Positions 62,485-64,000 of a stretch of 64,000 bases of DNA are shown here, piece by piece (position 1 is the first letter of the stretch; each line of letters starts with the position of its first letter). The translations under genes were made by a program, and so were the position numbers. The stretch is from Pseudomonas sp. DTU12.3 (lineage in GTDB: Bacteria; Pseudomonadota; Gammaproteobacteria; Pseudomonadales; Pseudomonadaceae). Under the pieces are notes generated by a model that did not search any database, was not told where the DNA came from, and saw nothing but the letters and a program-made list of their open reading frames with translations. The DNA lies in NCBI RefSeq assembly GCF_004124275.1, contig NZ_CP027218.1, positions 5,167,001-5,231,000 on the forward strand. Direction: 5' to 3'.

Positions 62485-62574
62485 TGTGGGAGCGAGCCTG
62501 CTCGCGAAAGCAATTTCAACTTCACCAAAGAAGTCGTCTGACACACCGCTTTCGCGAGCAGGCTCGCTCCCACA
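62485..62574. repeat. Second-family REP inverted pair
   Basis: TGTGGGAGCGAGCCTGCTCG... and ...GCAGGCTCGCTCCCACA, a perfect pair 90 bases end to end between oprB and gcd. Confidence 0.85.
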
Positions 62575-62683
62575 GGAAAATTCGTTAGCTAGACAAGTTT
62601 TTATCTGAACCATGCCCGCGCCCAATCGTCATCTACAGTGACTACTGCGCGGGACTATTTGAAACGTCACGGAGAATCACACT

Positions 62684-64000
62684 ATGAGCACCGAAAGTGC
62701 TTCGAGTCGAAGCCGTCTGCTACCGAGTCTGCTCGGCATTCTGCTTCTGCTGATGGGCCTGGCCATGTTGGCCGGTGGGGTCAAGCTGAGCATGCTCGGC
62801 GGCTCGCTGTACTACCTGCTGGCCGGTATCGGCATTGCGCTGAGCGGCATTCTGTTGCTGATGCGTCGTCGTGCGGCACTGGGCCTGTACGCCATCGTTT
62901 TGTTCGCCAGCACCGTATGGGCGCTGTGGGAAGTCGGTCTGGACTGGTGGCAACTGGTGCCACGTCTGGCGCTGTGGTTTGTCCTCGGCTTCGTGATGTT
63001 GCTGCCGTGGTTCCGCCGTCCGCTACTGCTTGACGGCCCGGCGCCAATGGGCACTCGCGGCCTGACCGTGGCCGTGGTTCTGGCCGGTCTCACCGCGCTG
63101 ATCAGCCTGTTCACCCACCCGGGCGAAACCTTCGGCGAACTGGGTCGCGACACCGCAGACACCACCAGCACCGCGCCAGCCATGCCCGATGGCGACTGGC
63201 AAGCTTACGGCCGCACCGAATTCGGTGACCGCTACTCGCCACTGAAACAGATCACCCCGGCCAACGTCGGCAAGCTGCAAGAAGCCTGGCGCATCCAGAC
63301 CGGCGACCTGCCGACTGCGGATGACCCGGTCGAGCTGACCAACGAAAACACCCCGCTCAAAGCCAACGGCATGGTCTACGCCTGCACCGCGCACAGCAAA
63401 GTGTTGGCCCTGGATCCGGACACCGGCAAAGAACTGTGGCGCTTCGACCCGCAGATCAAGAGCCCGGTTGGCTTCAAAGGCTTCGCCCACATGACCTGCC
63501 GTGGCGTGTCGTACTACGACGAAGCCGCGTACGCCAAAACTGAAAACGCAGCCTCCGCTGTGATTTCTGAAGCTGGCAAAGCCGTTGCTCAGGCTTGCCC
63601 GCGTCGTCTGTACCTGCCAACCGCTGATGCCCGCCTGATCGCACTGAACGCCGACACCGGCAAGATCTGCGAAGGTTTCGGCAACAAAGGTGTGGTCGAC
63701 CTGACCCAAGGTATCGGCCCGTTCACCGCCGGTGGTTACTACTCCACCTCGCCGGCCGCGATCACTCGTGATCTGGTGATCATGGGCGGTCACGTCACCG
63801 ATAACGAATCGACCAACGAGCCATCGGGTGTGATCCGCGCCTTCGACGTGCACGACGGTCACCTCGTATGGAACTGGGACAGCGACAAGCCAGACGCCAC
63901 CGAGCCTTTGGCACCGGGCGAAACCTACAGCCGCAACTCGGCCAACATGTGGTCGCTGGCCAGCGTCGACGAAAAACTCGGCATGGTTTACCTGCCACTG
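62684..64000 (+). CDS. gcd: Membrane-bound PQQ-dependent glucose dehydrogenase, 3' end outside window
   Basis: The first 439 residues of a roughly 800-residue quinoprotein that oxidises glucose to gluconate in the periplasm and passes electrons to ubiquinone. Five N-terminal membrane helices (to about residue 140) and the start of the eight-bladed propeller are present; the HMTCRGVSYY segment matches the PQQ-site histidine region of E. coli Gcd. The start at 62684 follows GGAG. No stop before the end of the window. Confidence 0.95.
   Translation, partial: MSTESASSRSRLLPSLLGILLLLMGLAMLAGGVKLSMLGGSLYYLLAGIGIALSGILLLMRRRAALGLYAIVLFASTVWALWEVGLDWWQLVPRLALWFVLGFVMLLPWFRRPLLLDGPAPMGTRGLTVAVVLAGLTALISLFTHPGETFGELGRDTADTTSTAPAMPDGDWQAYGRTEFGDRYSPLKQITPANVGKLQEAWRIQTGDLPTADDPVELTNENTPLKANGMVYACTAHSKVLALDPDTGKELWRFDPQIKSPVGFKGFAHMTCRGVSYYDEAAYAKTENAASAVISEAGKAVAQACPRRLYLPTADARLIALNADTGKICEGFGNKGVVDLTQGIGPFTAGGYYSTSPAAITRDLVIMGGHVTDNESTNEPSGVIRAFDVHDGHLVWNWDSDKPDATEPLAPGETYSRNSANMWSLASVDEKLGMVYLPL

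Noticed and set aside
61222..62625. Minus-strand open frame (467 codons) opposite oprB
   Set aside because: Antisense shadow of oprB, which has a signal peptide and porin motifs.

Overview
The window looks like a chromosomal segment of a Pseudomonas of the P. fluorescens group. The basis is high GC content, a gene order that (from memory) resembles P. aeruginosa around bfd-bfr-grxD-argF, the Pseudomonas-type glpFKRD and aatJQMP-aauSR clusters, and many copies of a REP-like palindrome containing GTAGGAGCTGCCG and GGCTGCGATCTTTT. The species cannot be fixed from the sequence alone. I see no tRNA, rRNA, CRISPR array, phage gene or transposase.

Layout. 1-4.8 kb: iron and redox genes (peroxiredoxin, cut by the window edge; bfd; bfr; grxD), an orphan molybdopterin oxidoreductase and a small unknown gene. 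5-8.7 kb: argF translationally coupled to an ABC ATPase, then a PhzF-like isomerase and YbaK. 9-14.1 kb: glycerol uptake and catabolism (glpF, glpK, glpR, glpD) with candidate GlpR operators. 14.4-21.6 kb: acidic amino-acid uptake (aatJ-Q-M-P) preceded by a sigma-54 promoter and an inverted repeat matching the reported AauR site, followed by the aauS/aauR two-component system and a GlpM-like gene. 21.7-23.7 kb: a FrnE/DsbA-like oxidoreductase and a secreted alpha/beta hydrolase. 23.9-29.1 kb: a 1733-residue DUF6543 (dermonecrotic toxin-like) protein. 29.2-35.2 kb: metR, GNAT, LysE, Nudix, an APC permease, a nitrilase-family amidase and a LuxR regulator. 35.4-42.2 kb: an FMN glutamate-synthase-like protein, a membrane glycosyltransferase group (GtrII-like, GtrA, GT39) and an amino-acid permease. 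42.8-46 kb: a divergent bifunctional penicillin-binding protein. 46.1-50.8 kb: a 1560-residue protein with an N-terminal DUF6543-type region, leucine-rich repeats and a C-terminal NEL-type E3 ubiquitin ligase domain. 50.8-57.9 kb: a CS1/alpha-type chaperone-usher fimbrial operon with two pilins, one usher, two tandem adhesins and one chaperone. 58.3-60.8 kb: an NfeR/NfeF-like regulator and ferric reductase pair, then two small genes. 61.1-64 kb: the porin OprB and the start of membrane glucose dehydrogenase (gcd), cut by the window end.

The most unusual content is the pair of very large host-interaction-type proteins, one carrying the Cys-x-Asp signature of bacterial NEL ubiquitin ligases, and the alpha-fimbrial operon with duplicated tip adhesins lying directly downstream of the NEL gene on the opposite strand. 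The best-supported regulatory inference is the AauR/sigma-54 control region of the aat operon.
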